NCBI GenBank assembly: GCA_003024985.2
Contig: PXIH01S0000099.1
DNA length: 10,418 bases
DNA from: Euperipatoides rowelli
Lineage: Eukaryota; Onychophora; Udeonychophora; Euonychophora; Peripatopsidae
Reading direction: 5' to 3' (one strand)
Shown here: positions 1 through 7,681 of the stretch, in pieces
Layout: each line of letters starts with the position of its first letter
How positions within the stretch are numbered: position 1 is the first letter of the stretch
The notes under the pieces: model-generated
The model's database searches: none
What the model was told of the DNA's origin: nothing
What the model saw: the letters and a program-made list of their open reading frames with translations, nothing else
Position numbers and translations under genes: made by a program

Positions 1-242
1 AATATAATAAATAATTTCAGTAAATTGTTAGATTTTTTTTGGGGTGCGGGGCAGGAAAATAATAGTAATTACTTCACCCAAACCTTTTAAAAACTAACCA
101 ACATTCTTCCAACTCAACTATAATGTTACATTATAAATATAAGTAAATTTCTTTTTTTTTTATATATATATCACTGATTTATAATTTTACTTTTTTTTTC
201 TTCTGTTCAAGTTAGTCAAAAACATTAAATGATATTTTTTTA
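1..242. other. AT-rich flank, no gene seen
   Basis: This stretch is AT-rich with several homopolymer T runs and a short TATATA tract near 160-170. I see no reading frame worth calling, no RNA gene and no clear element end until the GGCCGGCGACAC terminus at 243. Its last three bases (240-242, TTA) form the left target-site duplication of the next element. Confidence 0.6.
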
Positions 243-287
243 GGCCGGCGACACACTGAGCGATACGATAACTCGCGTTGCCTACCA
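243..287 (+). repeat. Left terminal inverted repeat of the Harbinger-like element
   Basis: This is the outer arm of the 243-1958 element. CTGGCGACACAC-like sequence followed by TGAGCGATAC matches the right arm base for base over about 20 positions, and then with substitutions (AACTCGCGTTGCCT against AACTTGCATTGCCT). A further block containing CTCGCCGTG near 348 also has an inverted counterpart near 1780, so weak symmetry extends inward by another 100 bp or more. Confidence 0.8.
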
Positions 288-917
288 TTGACCCGCGATG
301 AAATTCAGTGAAAAATAAAATAGGTGGCACTCACAATGAGCGTTACCTCGCCGTGGTTTTTAAACTGGGGGCAGCACCTGCTTTTTGGATACACTGGCTG
401 CACCTTTATTGTTTACAATCTACACAAGATGAAGATAACACAACTTGTTTGTTTATCCCTTTTACTGAGTTTGTTAAAATAAGTTCAAATGTTTATGGGT
501 TAAACCAAATACGAGTTACAGCAGGTCAATTCCACAATTTATATTATAGCCTTCAGTACGTGTAATTTTGTTGGCTATATAAACTTTATAGATTGAAATA
601 AAATAAAACAGTACAACCTTTGGTTGATTAAACCAGATTATAAAATATTTTTTTAATTCAATAATTTTACTTAAAAGGTTGCCACTGTATCTGAATATTT
701 TTTTAAAAACAGAACGTCTTATGCTGCTCAGCACATGTTGAGAAAAAAAAAGTTGTGCGCTTTTTTGTATAGTTACTTTACAATTGCTTCCTTCAACATA
801 ATAAAGATTAGAATGCAAAAAATAATTTAAAAATCATAAAATGTCAAGTAAATGTCTAAACATATTACATATACAGTAATTATTCGTAAAAAAAAAACAT
901 TTATTAAGCTGTACAAT

Positions 918-963
918 AGCTGATGATGGTTAGGGAATCAAACTCATCTTTACATCATCAGCT
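918..963. repeat. Perfect 11-bp hairpin next to the piggyBac-like insertion
   Basis: AGCTGATGATG at 918-928 is the exact reverse complement of CATCATCAGCT at 953-963, with a 24-nt loop. The right foot of the stem overlaps the first T of the TTAA target at 963-966. The hairpin belongs to the host Harbinger-like element, not to the inserted one. Confidence 0.7.
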
Positions 964-1140
964 TAACCCTTCCTAGACTTGTGGGGTCCAGCAAATTTTT
1001 AAAGTTATGTAATTTTTATATTTTTTATTTAAAAGACTTTATATCTCCTGACTTAATGTGGATAGTTTATGTATGTAAATATAAATTTCGAGTTAAAAAT
1101 TTCCTGTCATATGCATGTTATAGCATAAAACTGTTTGTTT

Positions 1141-1172
1141 GGGGTCTAACTGGACCCCATTGGCCTTTTGTG
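1141..1172 (+). repeat. Internal GGGGTC/GACCCC palindromic repeat, copy 1
   Basis: GGGGTC (1141-1146) and GACCCC (1153-1158) can pair across a 6-nt loop. ATTGGCCTTTTGTG follows directly. The block GGACCCC-A-W-TGGCCTTTTGTG is shared with 1509-1529 with one mismatch, in direct orientation. Confidence 0.75.
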
Positions 1173-1497
1173 ACACTAATTTTTTTCCTTATATTTTTTC
1201 AGATATTCTGATACAAAAAAAATTATTTGAAATGTCCATCCCCAAATCAATGTTTTATGGTTTTATTTTCTATTTAGTGTCATATGTATAGTTAATTAAA
1301 CTATAACACATGTTTGTTTCATTCAATAAAGTTTTTTCTGCCAATAAATTATATTTTAATTCATTTCCATTGTAAAGCTGATAATTACAATACATAAAAG
1401 ATGCTGGGTTTCTTGTTCTGTATCCTGCACTCACATATATATTTAAGGTTTAACAAATATTACTTCATGCATAGTCCGGAAATTTTCCTAAATAAAA

Positions 1498-1529
1498 GGG
1501 GTCCCTCGGGACCCCAATGGCCTTTTGTG
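1498..1529 (+). repeat. Subterminal GGGGTCCC/GGGACCCC palindromic repeat, copy 2
   Basis: GGGGTCCC (1498-1505) and GGGACCCC (1508-1515) form a perfect 8-bp stem around TC. The AATGGCCTTTTGTG tail matches copy 1. It lies about 30 bp inside the right end of the piggyBac-like element. Confidence 0.75.
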
Positions 1530-1869
1530 TAATTCCAAACCCGTTAGACCACAAAGGGTTAGATATACTCTAGGAATAATGTTCTCCAGTGTTTATTTTT
1601 TTATTGAATGGGGAAAATAAACTTTTTAGACGATTCTTAATTCGTTATTTATTTTATTCATAAGTCTATTCAAAAATAATTACTTTTTTTTTAATAAGAA
1701 AGCAAGATGTCAGACAGAAATAGGAAATATAAAATGATCAATCCTCGTGTTTTGTTTGTTGAATAAAAGTGGGCGTGGTTTCACGGCGAGTTGACGTGAG
1801 AATTTTTAAAGCCATCTCTATAATTATTTCTCCCGAAAACCACCGTATGTCAATGCAAAATCACCGCAC

Positions 1870-1907
1870 TTTCGAGTGTGGTTCAGCTGATTGCACCACA
1901 CTCGAAA
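1870..1907. repeat. Perfect 13-bp hairpin in the right arm of the Harbinger-like element
   Basis: TTTCGAGTGTGGT (1870-1882) is the exact reverse complement of ACCACACTCGAAA (1895-1907). The 12-nt loop itself contains the palindrome TCAGCTGA. It lies just inside the right terminal repeat and has no counterpart at the left end, so the two ends of the element are asymmetric. Confidence 0.8.
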
Positions 1908-1913
1908 AGTCTA

Positions 1914-1958
1914 TGCGAGGCAATGCAAGTTGTGGTATCGCTCAGTGTGTCGCCAGTC
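1914..1958 (-). repeat. Right terminal inverted repeat of the Harbinger-like element
   Basis: Read on the minus strand, this arm starts GACTGGCGACACACTGAGCG and pairs with 243-287. The first few bases differ from the left end (GACT against GGCC); the rest of the outer 25 bp is almost identical. TTA follows immediately at 1959-1961. Confidence 0.8.
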
Positions 1959-1961
1959 TTA

Positions 1962-3950
1962 AACTGTAAATTGGGTGCCATACTAATTAAAGATGGTGGG
2001 ATTATTCTACACTCATTGAATATATGAACTTTAAGCTGTATTTCACTTCCTATACTTCAACTAATGTCGAATTTCAATTAATTGCTGACTTTTTATCGAT
2101 TTTTTTAAAACTTTAATTGCTCATTGTATCNATTAAAAATGGAGGATTTAGCTTTCCGTCTATAGATGTCTTCTATGGAGTCTGACAATGCACTGTTCCA
2201 ACGTCTGGTTAAAATTGGTTAAGTACTGAGAGTTGTTGAACAGACTTCCATTCACATAGCTCAATTATCATTAGTATTAATCTGTGAATAAGCTTGAATT
2301 CAACATTGAGTTATTGTTCGACCAAGTTGAACATAAGCCATACATAAGTTAATTCAATTTCATGATTAACAATTTTAGCACTAAGTCAATCAAGGGGAGA
2401 AAAATTCCCCAGATCACATCAGTCATTTTCTAAAAAAAAAATTCAAACACAGTACATATAAATAATTAATTTCATTCTTAAATTTAGTTATCTCGGACAG
2501 TTGCTAAGCAATGTGGTTTTTGAATAATGTTGCTGAACAACATTTCTTCATAAATATTGTCACAAACTTTGATAATCTAGAGATCAGGCTATCTTCAAAT
2601 GTGTGGCTACATAATTCCTCATTATAATTGTTGAGTTAATATGCATAATTGAAGTGAGGAAACATAGGCAAGTTTAAAAAATCATCTTTAACTAAATATG
2701 GTAACTTTAGTATAAGAACATTTTATGTAACAGGATAAGAGATATTCGACAAAATGACGTGCATGAGCACTCGAGTTATTTGGTGGCATTGTTATAACTA
2801 ACAATAATGTTTTTCCTTGTAATAACAAAACAAGGTTAATTGAGATGATACCTGGTACAGGTGGGGACTAGCTGTACCAGGTAACTATATTTTGTCAAGA
2901 TAGTTTTTTTTTATTAACATTTCTTTAATACAATTAAAAACAAAACTTGGAAACTGTGTAATTTGGTACTTTTGTTTATATCAAAATATAAATTGATATC
3001 TCAAAAATTTGGCAGTGACAGTAAAGCATTGAAAAAAGTTGAGTGACAGAAATTTTCTATTGCAAAACAAATCTTAAGAAAATAAAAATCATATCGTATA
3101 GATACCTATATTACTCTTGGAGTAGACTCATTGGAAATAGAGCTAAAGAAAGAAGAATAAATTATATTACAAATTGCTCCAATTGGAAAAAGACGGGAAC
3201 TTGCACAAATTAGGGACTGACAATTTTAATGTTTATTGGTAATCGTAACCAATCCTGGGAGGAGGCACATGGTGATAATTTTTTCTTTAGCATAGAACCA
3301 TTAAAACAGAATCTAATTTTTTTTTTTTTCAATGATTTTGGACTTTGAAATCAAATACAATTTGTATTTAATCAATGGTATGCAACCTTTAAATAAAATA
3401 CTGCGCAGTGAATTTGAATGAAATATATCTGAGGTTAAAGGTTCTCACAAATAATCGCAAAAAAACTTTCAGCTCATGAATATTTTTAGTTTGAAAATTT
3501 TTATCTTCATTCACATATATTTTTACCAACTATTTACTGTATTAGGTAGCCTATTCCTAAATACTGTACTTAAAAAGAAAACATGAAACATTTTTCTTTT
3601 ATGCTTTAACAATTCCTCAATACTGTATTGATTTTAATAAAATCATGAACTTAATCGTTTACGGTATTGCATTTACTCCTTTATCATTTTGTAAAATAAA
3701 AAATACATTCATCTAGGAAAATATTCATTTAAAAAAACAACAAAACACCACATTTAGGATTATAATTTAGCTGAAAACTCTTTTAAGGTGCATTAATATC
3801 TATTTTTTTAAAAACAGTCTTCTAGATGGTCTGGAAGCACTTAATTTTATTTACGGATAAGTAAAATACTTTGTATTGTCAATAAATAAATCAAAACTTG
3901 TGTCTTCTTTTGATGATGGCTAGCCTGTATAGTCTTTTTTTTTTTTAATG
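1962..3950. other. 2-kb AT-rich stretch, no gene seen
   Basis: I find no convincing coding frame, splice-bounded exon, tRNA or rRNA here. The contents are A and T runs and small inverted repeats. Examples are AATGTTG/CAACATT at 2526-2544, CCTTGT/ACAAGG at 2815-2835 and the stronger stem at 2849-2883. One ambiguous base is at 2131. The sequence is compatible with intron or intergenic DNA and with elements too decayed to recognise. Confidence 0.55.
2849..2883. repeat. Perfect 12-bp hairpin
   Basis: TACCTGGTACAG (2849-2860) pairs exactly with CTGTACCAGGTA (2872-2883) around an 11-nt loop (GTGGGGACTAG). The stem is richer in GC than its surroundings. A smaller stem (2815-2820 with 2830-2835) lies 13 bp upstream. 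Function unknown; it could be the remnant of a small foldback element. Confidence 0.7.
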
Positions 3951-4216
3951 CAGGGTGAGGCAATAAAACTGCCCATTATTCCCACAATCACTGGTTTGGC
4001 GCTATTGAAGCAGGGTGTGTCATTAGGGAGTCTTCCAATAACCTATGCCTTACCATTTATTGTTACCAATATGTCTTGTACAGGTGTGCCCCGTGCATTT
4101 GTTATTGAATCATTTATCAAAAACATTTTTCGCATCCACTTCATGCTCTGTTGAAATACTGATGTTCCGGACTGAAAAACCATATTGGCATGGGTTGTAA
4201 ATTCCAAGGGCACAGA
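3951..4216 (+). repeat. Left arm of the foldback element
   Basis: Pairs in inverted orientation with 4331-4603, with small indels. The minus-strand frame 4312-4043 runs through part of this arm and ends TPVQDILVTINGKA, matching TPVQYMMVTENGKA read on the plus strand in the other arm. Confidence 0.7.
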
Positions 4217-4330
4217 TTTGGCGTTAAAACACAAATCACCTGGAAGACTCTGAAGTATTAGGACGCCAGAATTTGTCAATACTGTGAGACAGTCCATTGT
4301 GCAATCGCTCAAACGTTCAGCTCATAAATA

Positions 4331-4603
4331 TGCTGTGTTTTTGAAATTTCTAACTCATATCAATATGGTTTTTCATTCCGGAACAGCAGCAAAGCATAAA
4401 GTGGATGTGAAAAAACGTTCTGCTTGGTGATGACAGATTGGCGATGACTTGGATAAATGATTCAATAAAGAATGCACAGCGCACACCTGTGCAATACATG
4501 ATGGTTACAGAAAATGGTAAGGCAAAGGCTATTGAAAGACAACACTATGACACGCCAAAACAGTGGATTCGGGAAATATGGGAGGTATCATTGCCTCACC
4601 CTG
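4331..4603 (-). repeat. Right arm of the foldback element
   Basis: Inverted partner of 3951-4216. A 64-codon plus-strand frame begins at 4438 and continues past the arm end. It is most likely residual coding sequence of an ancestral element, not a gene, because it includes the terminal repeat itself. Confidence 0.7.
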
Positions 4604-4936
4604 TATGTAGCCTATTTGTTATACTGCGGTGATACTTACAGAAAGCAGACAATCCTTTTGTATTCACTATTACTAGTAAATCCTTTTCAATCACAGCTCT
4701 TAATTTATTAATGAGCCAAAAATATTTTATTAAGTCAGTTACAGAAGCTGTATTTTTTTATTTTAAAATATTTAAGTCTTGTATCCACCAACGCAACATG
4801 TCAACTTTGTAATCAACTTTTTGTTTATGTTTTTATGTAAACATTTGTTGATAAAAGTTGAGAAACATTTGACTGTAACCACCAAATTAACAATGTTTCT
4901 TCACTTATAAAAATAGCAAAACTCATTTAGTCCAAC
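4604..4936. other. AT-rich spacer before the Harbinger gene fragment
   Basis: No gene is visible. A weak stem (CAACTTTT near 4815 with AAAAGTTG near 4853) is present. The stretch just before 4937 could be the old 5' leader of the transposase fragment, but no terminal repeat could be found to mark an element end. Confidence 0.45.
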
Positions 4937-5108
4937 ATGAATGAGAATATGTGGAATGAGGAAGATGAAATTATTGTGGTCGTAGCCTATTTCATCTTTA
5001 AAAAAGCATCGACGTCAGCATCGATTCTGGATACATCCTACTTTAAAAAGATCAAATATAGATGTCTTTAAAAATCTGAATTCTGATGACTATAACCCCC
5101 TCCCCCTA
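4937..5108 (+). pseudogene. N-terminal fragment of a PIF/Harbinger nuclease (HARBI1-like)
   Basis: PIF/Harbinger nucleases cut and join DNA during transposition. An ATG at 4937 opens MNENMWNEEDEIIVVVAY, an acidic then hydrophobic start. At about 5000-5010 the frame has to change, after which 5010-5108 reads RRQHRFWIHPTLKRS then NIDVFKNLNSDD. The RFWIHP block followed by an acidic end (SDD) is typical of the N-terminal part of this family just ahead of the catalytic domain. The original frame stops at 5069-5071 and the second at 5109-5111. The DDE catalytic domain, normally some 200 residues more, is missing. It is therefore a truncated, frameshifted relic. The family call rests on motif recognition only. 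Whether it belonged to the same family as the 243-1958 element is unknown. Confidence 0.6.
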
Positions 5109-5111
5109 TAA

Positions 5112-6137
5112 AATTGCCATGTGTTAAATACAGTAGAATAAATATCAGTTACTAATCACAATCATATTGCAGAATATAAAATCCAACGAATAATACAAAG
5201 CGTTTATGTTTAACGATTATTTTTAAATTTACAATACACACTTATTTAACAGAATATAGTGTTTATATATATAAGGTGTATGTGTGTATGTATGTATACT
5301 CACACCATAGGCCTATATAAGCACCCAATATATGGTACTGGTATTCAGTATTTTATACCATTTCCCCATCACAAATTTAAATATCCGCAAATATGAAAGA
5401 ACTCTATCTCATGAAATTTTATATCAGCAGATATATTTCGCGGCAGTGTAATTTGTACATTATCCTTGACTGGGACATTATGTATAACAAAATATAATTT
5501 GGTACATTTTTCTCTATAAAAATTATTTAAAATTAAAATATCTGCTTACTTTTTTTTCCATAAATATTTTATAGAAATGAAAAGGTGGGTTCAATAAAAT
5601 CAGTAACTATAGTAATTTCTCATTCTCTTGGTCACTTACATTTTCTAAAAATAGTTTAAAGAGTCTTTCAATCTAACTACACATTTTCTTTCCCTGTAAC
5701 TTTTTTTTAAAAGGTTATTGCACAAATTTCCTTTATCAGCCAGCTGTGTCTATAGGTATTCTAATGTAAACAGATAAATTCTACCTGTCAAGTAAGGATA
5801 TTAAGTTGTATCCCATTGGAATAAAACAATCAGGAACATAGAGCATTACTGGTAATAAAATCTTAAATATAATTTTTCCATTTTTTTTTATTAGCTTGAA
5901 ATAGCCTAATGAAAAATTAGGTCAACTACTGTATTTCTAGCCATGAATGTAAATGAATTTAGTGTTAAGTAATGGTAATGATTTGTGACAGACTGTATTT
6001 ATCCTAATTAACTCTTTACAGTCTAATTTTTCACATATGCTTACTGTATATAGATAGGCAAAAAATAAAAATCTATTTAGGCATATTTTAATATGGTACA
6101 TTAAATTTATAAACATTTTATTACACCAAATACATAC
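5112..6137. other. 1-kb AT-rich stretch, no gene seen
   Basis: No coding frame or RNA gene is supported. There is a small impure GTAT/GTGT microsatellite at about 5277-5300, and a loose repeat of an ATTTGTACATT-like block (near 5451) and ATTTGGTACATT (near 5499). If 6138-6202 is a real exon, this would be the start of its downstream intron on the minus strand. Confidence 0.5.
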
Positions 6138-6202
6138 CTGACAACGAGGGCTCCCACATCCGAATCAAGGTACCGGAACTGGAAATCCAGACGGGGCCCC
6201 AT
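6138..6202 (-). CDS. Candidate coding exon ending at a splice donor (partial, unidentified)
   Basis: This 65-bp stretch is 58% G+C inside DNA of about 30%. On the minus strand an ATG at 6202-6200 opens MGPRLDFQFRYLDSDVGALV, and the open frame ends VV with two bases left. It meets CAG|GTATGT at 6138/6137, a good metazoan 5' splice site, leaving phase 2. Codon third positions are mixed and not AT-only. The frame is also open upstream to 6246, where the poly(A) tail of the retrotransposon begins, so an older exon or 5' leader may have been cut by that insertion. No acceptor is visible upstream. The plus strand is also open here (IPDNEGSHIRIKVPELEIQ), so strand is not certain. I do not recognise the protein. 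Confidence 0.35.
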
Positions 6203-6246
6203 AACCCTTTTTGTTACAGAGATCTTGTTTGTCGATTTTGGCAAGC

Positions 6247-6259
6247 TTTTTTTTTTTTT
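6247..6259 (-). other. Poly(A) tail marking the 3' end of the retrotransposon
   Basis: A run of 13 T on the plus strand is a poly(A) on the minus strand. It comes directly after the degraded C-terminal part of the minus-strand reverse transcriptase and directly before DNA of different composition. This is how a non-LTR insertion ends. No matching target-site duplication could be found at the other end. Confidence 0.6.
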
Positions 6260-6287
6260 AGGTGCATGGACGTTTTTAGTTAGAGAA

Positions 6288-6476
6288 TTATAGGAACCGG
6301 TCTTTGGACCATGACTGAGTAGTAGTATGCCTGCAGACCAAACCCAAAAGAACCTTGTGAGTATGATATCTTTCCTGCTTCTTTTTCCATTTTCCTTCCC
6401 CTCTCATCTTTCGTTCCTTTCCTTGCTTGATTATTCTTGTTAGGATGCAACTATTTCTTAACCTGGTGCATTTCAC
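6288..6476 (-). pseudogene. C-terminal tail of the retrotransposon polyprotein
   Basis: A 62-codon open stretch rich in K, R and E (KCTRLRNSCILTRIIKQGK and on) follows the LKYLGI block of the reverse transcriptase. In non-LTR polyproteins this part is a basic, poorly conserved region. It is placed by position only; there is no zinc-knuckle pattern. The poly(A) lies about 30 bp further on. Confidence 0.45.
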
Positions 6477-6500
6477 ATACAGTTGTCTATTTAAGGAGTT

Positions 6501-7366
6501 AGTAAAGGAATACCCAGGTACTTTAGGCTTTTGACTGTGATAAGAATTTTCCTTCTATTTGCATATTCCAGATTTGAGGAACTATGGCCATAGGATCCTT
6601 ATAAGCATCTGGCATTTCTCTGAAATTATCTTTAATCCTATCAATTCAATAATTAATTCCATGAGTTATAGTTGGTAATCTGCAACTAGTAGTAGCTATA
6701 TCATCTGCAAATACAAGAATTATAGGAAGTATTGTATGATTATTTTGTCAGAGATTGATGTTTGCAGCACTTCATCATTGGCTAAATTGAATAATCTGGG
6801 TGACAATGGTTAGCCTTGTTTTACTCTCACCCTTTCAAAATATTCTGGGATATTGGTCCACACCAATGGATCGTGATGTCTTCGCTCAATGAAAAATGTA
6901 TGATTCGGTTAGCCAGTTTATGAGGTACTTTCCTGTGAAATTATAGCTTCATGCTTAACGGAGTTGAAGGCTTTTTTCCAAGTCCAATGCTACTACTGTA
7001 CCTAAGTTATTAGTCCTCCCTTTCATTTTTGCTTTGTATGGTGGAATCTCACAGTGTAATATAGGGGTGAAGATTCCACTCATAATAATAAATAAATATA
7101 ATTTGTATAAAATTTGTACATGACACTACATAAGAAAGATTCTTCTCTAATTTGTCATTACTGTAAGAGCTTTTCATTTTTATTTTTTTGGTATGAGTAT
7201 TTATATGGAGGTATTCCATTCTTTGGGTAATTCATTTCTATCCCAGGCCTTTGTAAATAAGTTAATGACCCTACAATTTTGTCTATTACGATACTCTTGC
7301 TGGAGCCTATGTGAGAAATTCTAAGTTTATAATCTATTCCTGGTACTCTTCCTTTTTTGCCTATTA
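6501..7366 (-). pseudogene. Reverse transcriptase domain remnant of the non-LTR element
   Basis: Blocks read on the minus strand, in order: GKKGRVPGID (about 7361-7332), NLFTKAW then LPKEWNTS (about 7263-7210), VVALDLEKAF (about 6999-6965, catalytic D of block A), RVKQG-stop-PLSP then LFNL and DEVLQ (about 6830-6765), LVFADDIA (about 6718-6695, the catalytic DD pair), GLKI with EKCQML (about 6630), and LKYLGIPLL (about 6526-6501). This matches reverse transcriptase blocks 1 to 7 of non-LTR elements. The blocks fall in different frames, a stop replaces the D expected before PLSP, and block A needs a one-base shift between K and AF. The catalytic residues are still readable, but the gene is broken in many places. 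The clade cannot be fixed by eye. Confidence 0.85.
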
Positions 7367-7443
7367 AGTATTATGGTCAATTTTGTTAAAAGGTACTTTC
7401 ATCATAGCACCTTAGGCAAAAAAGGAAGATTACCAGGAATAGA
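7332..7443. repeat. Inverted repeat of a reverse transcriptase motif
   Basis: CTATTCCTGGTACTCTTCC at 7332-7350 and onward into TTTTTTGCCTA is the inverted copy of TAGGCAAAAAAGGAAGATTA and onward at about 7413-7443, with one mismatch. Both arms encode GKKGR-V/L-PGID on opposite strands. The two reverse transcriptase starts therefore face away from each other across about 45 bp. Confidence 0.8.
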
Positions 7444-7681
7444 TAACATCAACTCAAATTTCGTTAAAAGGGATTTTGACGGTGGGATGATAAATATTTG
7501 TCTGTTTCCTTTATAACCATAGCTTTTGAACCAATTTTATAATGAGAATATCTTCTCATTTTGACATGGGAATATATTTCCCATTTTTCCATTCCATCAT
7601 CATAGGTTTATGGCTTTTTATCAGCTTGTAAAATTATTTTAGCCTTTGATTTGGATGGATTCTAGGTTCTGGATGAATTTT
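7378..7681 (+). repeat. 304-bp direct repeat, copy 1 (inside the retrotransposon)
   Basis: Starts CAATTTTGTTAAAAGG and ends GGATGAATTTT. It matches 8399-8702 end to end at about 93% by hand count (roughly 20 differences, including small indels). On the plus strand it reads LGKKGRLPGIDNINS, the start of a reverse transcriptase in the opposite orientation to the surrounding element. AATTTTG occurs at its left end and again straddling its right end (7675-7682), which could be a target duplication. It contains two small stems (7541-7560 and 7566-7584). Confidence 0.85.
7541..7584. repeat. Twin hairpins inside the 304-bp repeat, copy 1
   Basis: AATGAGAA/TTCTCATT (7541-7548 with 7553-7560, 4-nt loop) is followed 5 bp later by ATGGGAA/TTCCCAT (7566-7572 with 7578-7584, 5-nt loop). 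Both stems are perfect. Confidence 0.75.

Larger units (their letters stand above)
967..1558. mobile_element. piggyBac-like MITE nested in the Harbinger-like element
   Basis: The left end reads TTAA (963-966) then CCCTTCC. The right end reads AAAGGG then TTAG (1559-1562). Both ends therefore begin CCCTT when read inward, with a TTAA-type target that has one mismatch on the right. TTAA targets and CCC-starting ends are hallmarks of the piggyBac superfamily. The 592-bp body has no transposase; a 76-codon frame at 981-1211 is low-complexity hydrophobic sequence and probably chance. Two copies of a GACCCCAWTGGCC block, each preceded by GGGGTC, sit at 1141-1172 and 1498-1529, and a third GGGGTCC is at 983-989 near the left end. 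Terminal and internal repeats of this kind could bind transposase. It must be younger than the element it interrupts. Confidence 0.7.
243..1958. mobile_element. Non-autonomous PIF/Harbinger-like DNA element
   Basis: The two ends are inverted copies. The left begins GGCCGGCGACACACTGAGCG, and the right, reverse-complemented, begins GACTGGCGACACACTGAGCG; similarity runs about 45 bp. TTA lies directly outside each end (240-242 and 1959-1961). A 3-bp TWA duplication is the family signature of PIF/Harbinger, so the assignment rests on the duplication and the long inverted repeat, not on protein. No transposase is recognisable inside. Removing the nested element at 967-1558 leaves about 1.1 kb. Frames of 85 codons (308-565, plus) and 100 codons (516-818, minus) lie inside but match no family I know and are probably chance. 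The ends are much richer in GC than the interior. Alternative: another TIR superfamily with a coincidental TTA flank. Confidence 0.75.
3951..4603. mobile_element. Foldback-type element with long diverged inverted arms
   Basis: The ends are exact inverted copies of CAGGGTGAGGCAAT (3951-3964 and 4590-4603). Diverged complementarity continues inward for about 265 bp, through blocks such as TTGTACAGGTGTGC / GCACACCTGTGCAA and TTCCGG-ACTGAAAAACCATATTG / CAATATGGTTTTTCATTCCGGAA. That leaves a loop of roughly 4217-4330. The right flank starts TA, the left flank ends TG; a mutated TA target of the Tc1/mariner/IS630 kind is possible but not shown. Because the arms are inverted copies, similar peptides are read from both (minus strand NDSITNARGTPVQ, plus strand NDSIKNAQRTPVQ). 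That hints the arms descend from a once-coding sequence. I cannot name that protein. Confidence 0.75.

Noticed and set aside
308-565. 85-codon plus-strand frame inside the Harbinger-like element
   Set aside because: It begins in the inverted-repeat region, matches no motif I know and has no supporting context. Its length is unremarkable for chance.
516-818. 100-codon minus-strand frame inside the Harbinger-like element
   Set aside because: It overlaps the 85-codon frame on the other strand, is low-complexity and shows no recognisable transposase block.
981-1211. 76-codon hydrophobic frame in the piggyBac-like MITE
   Set aside because: Its F, I, L and Y richness follows from T-rich DNA, and it contains the internal repeat block. 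No piggyBac transposase motif is present.
1769-1969. 66-codon plus-strand frame ending in the right terminal repeat
   Set aside because: It runs through the hairpin and the terminal inverted repeat, so it is a by-product of those structures.
6248-6261. T-run followed by AG on the plus strand, resembling a splice acceptor
   Set aside because: It is better explained as the poly(A) tail of the minus-strand retrotransposon, and no convincing plus-strand exon follows.
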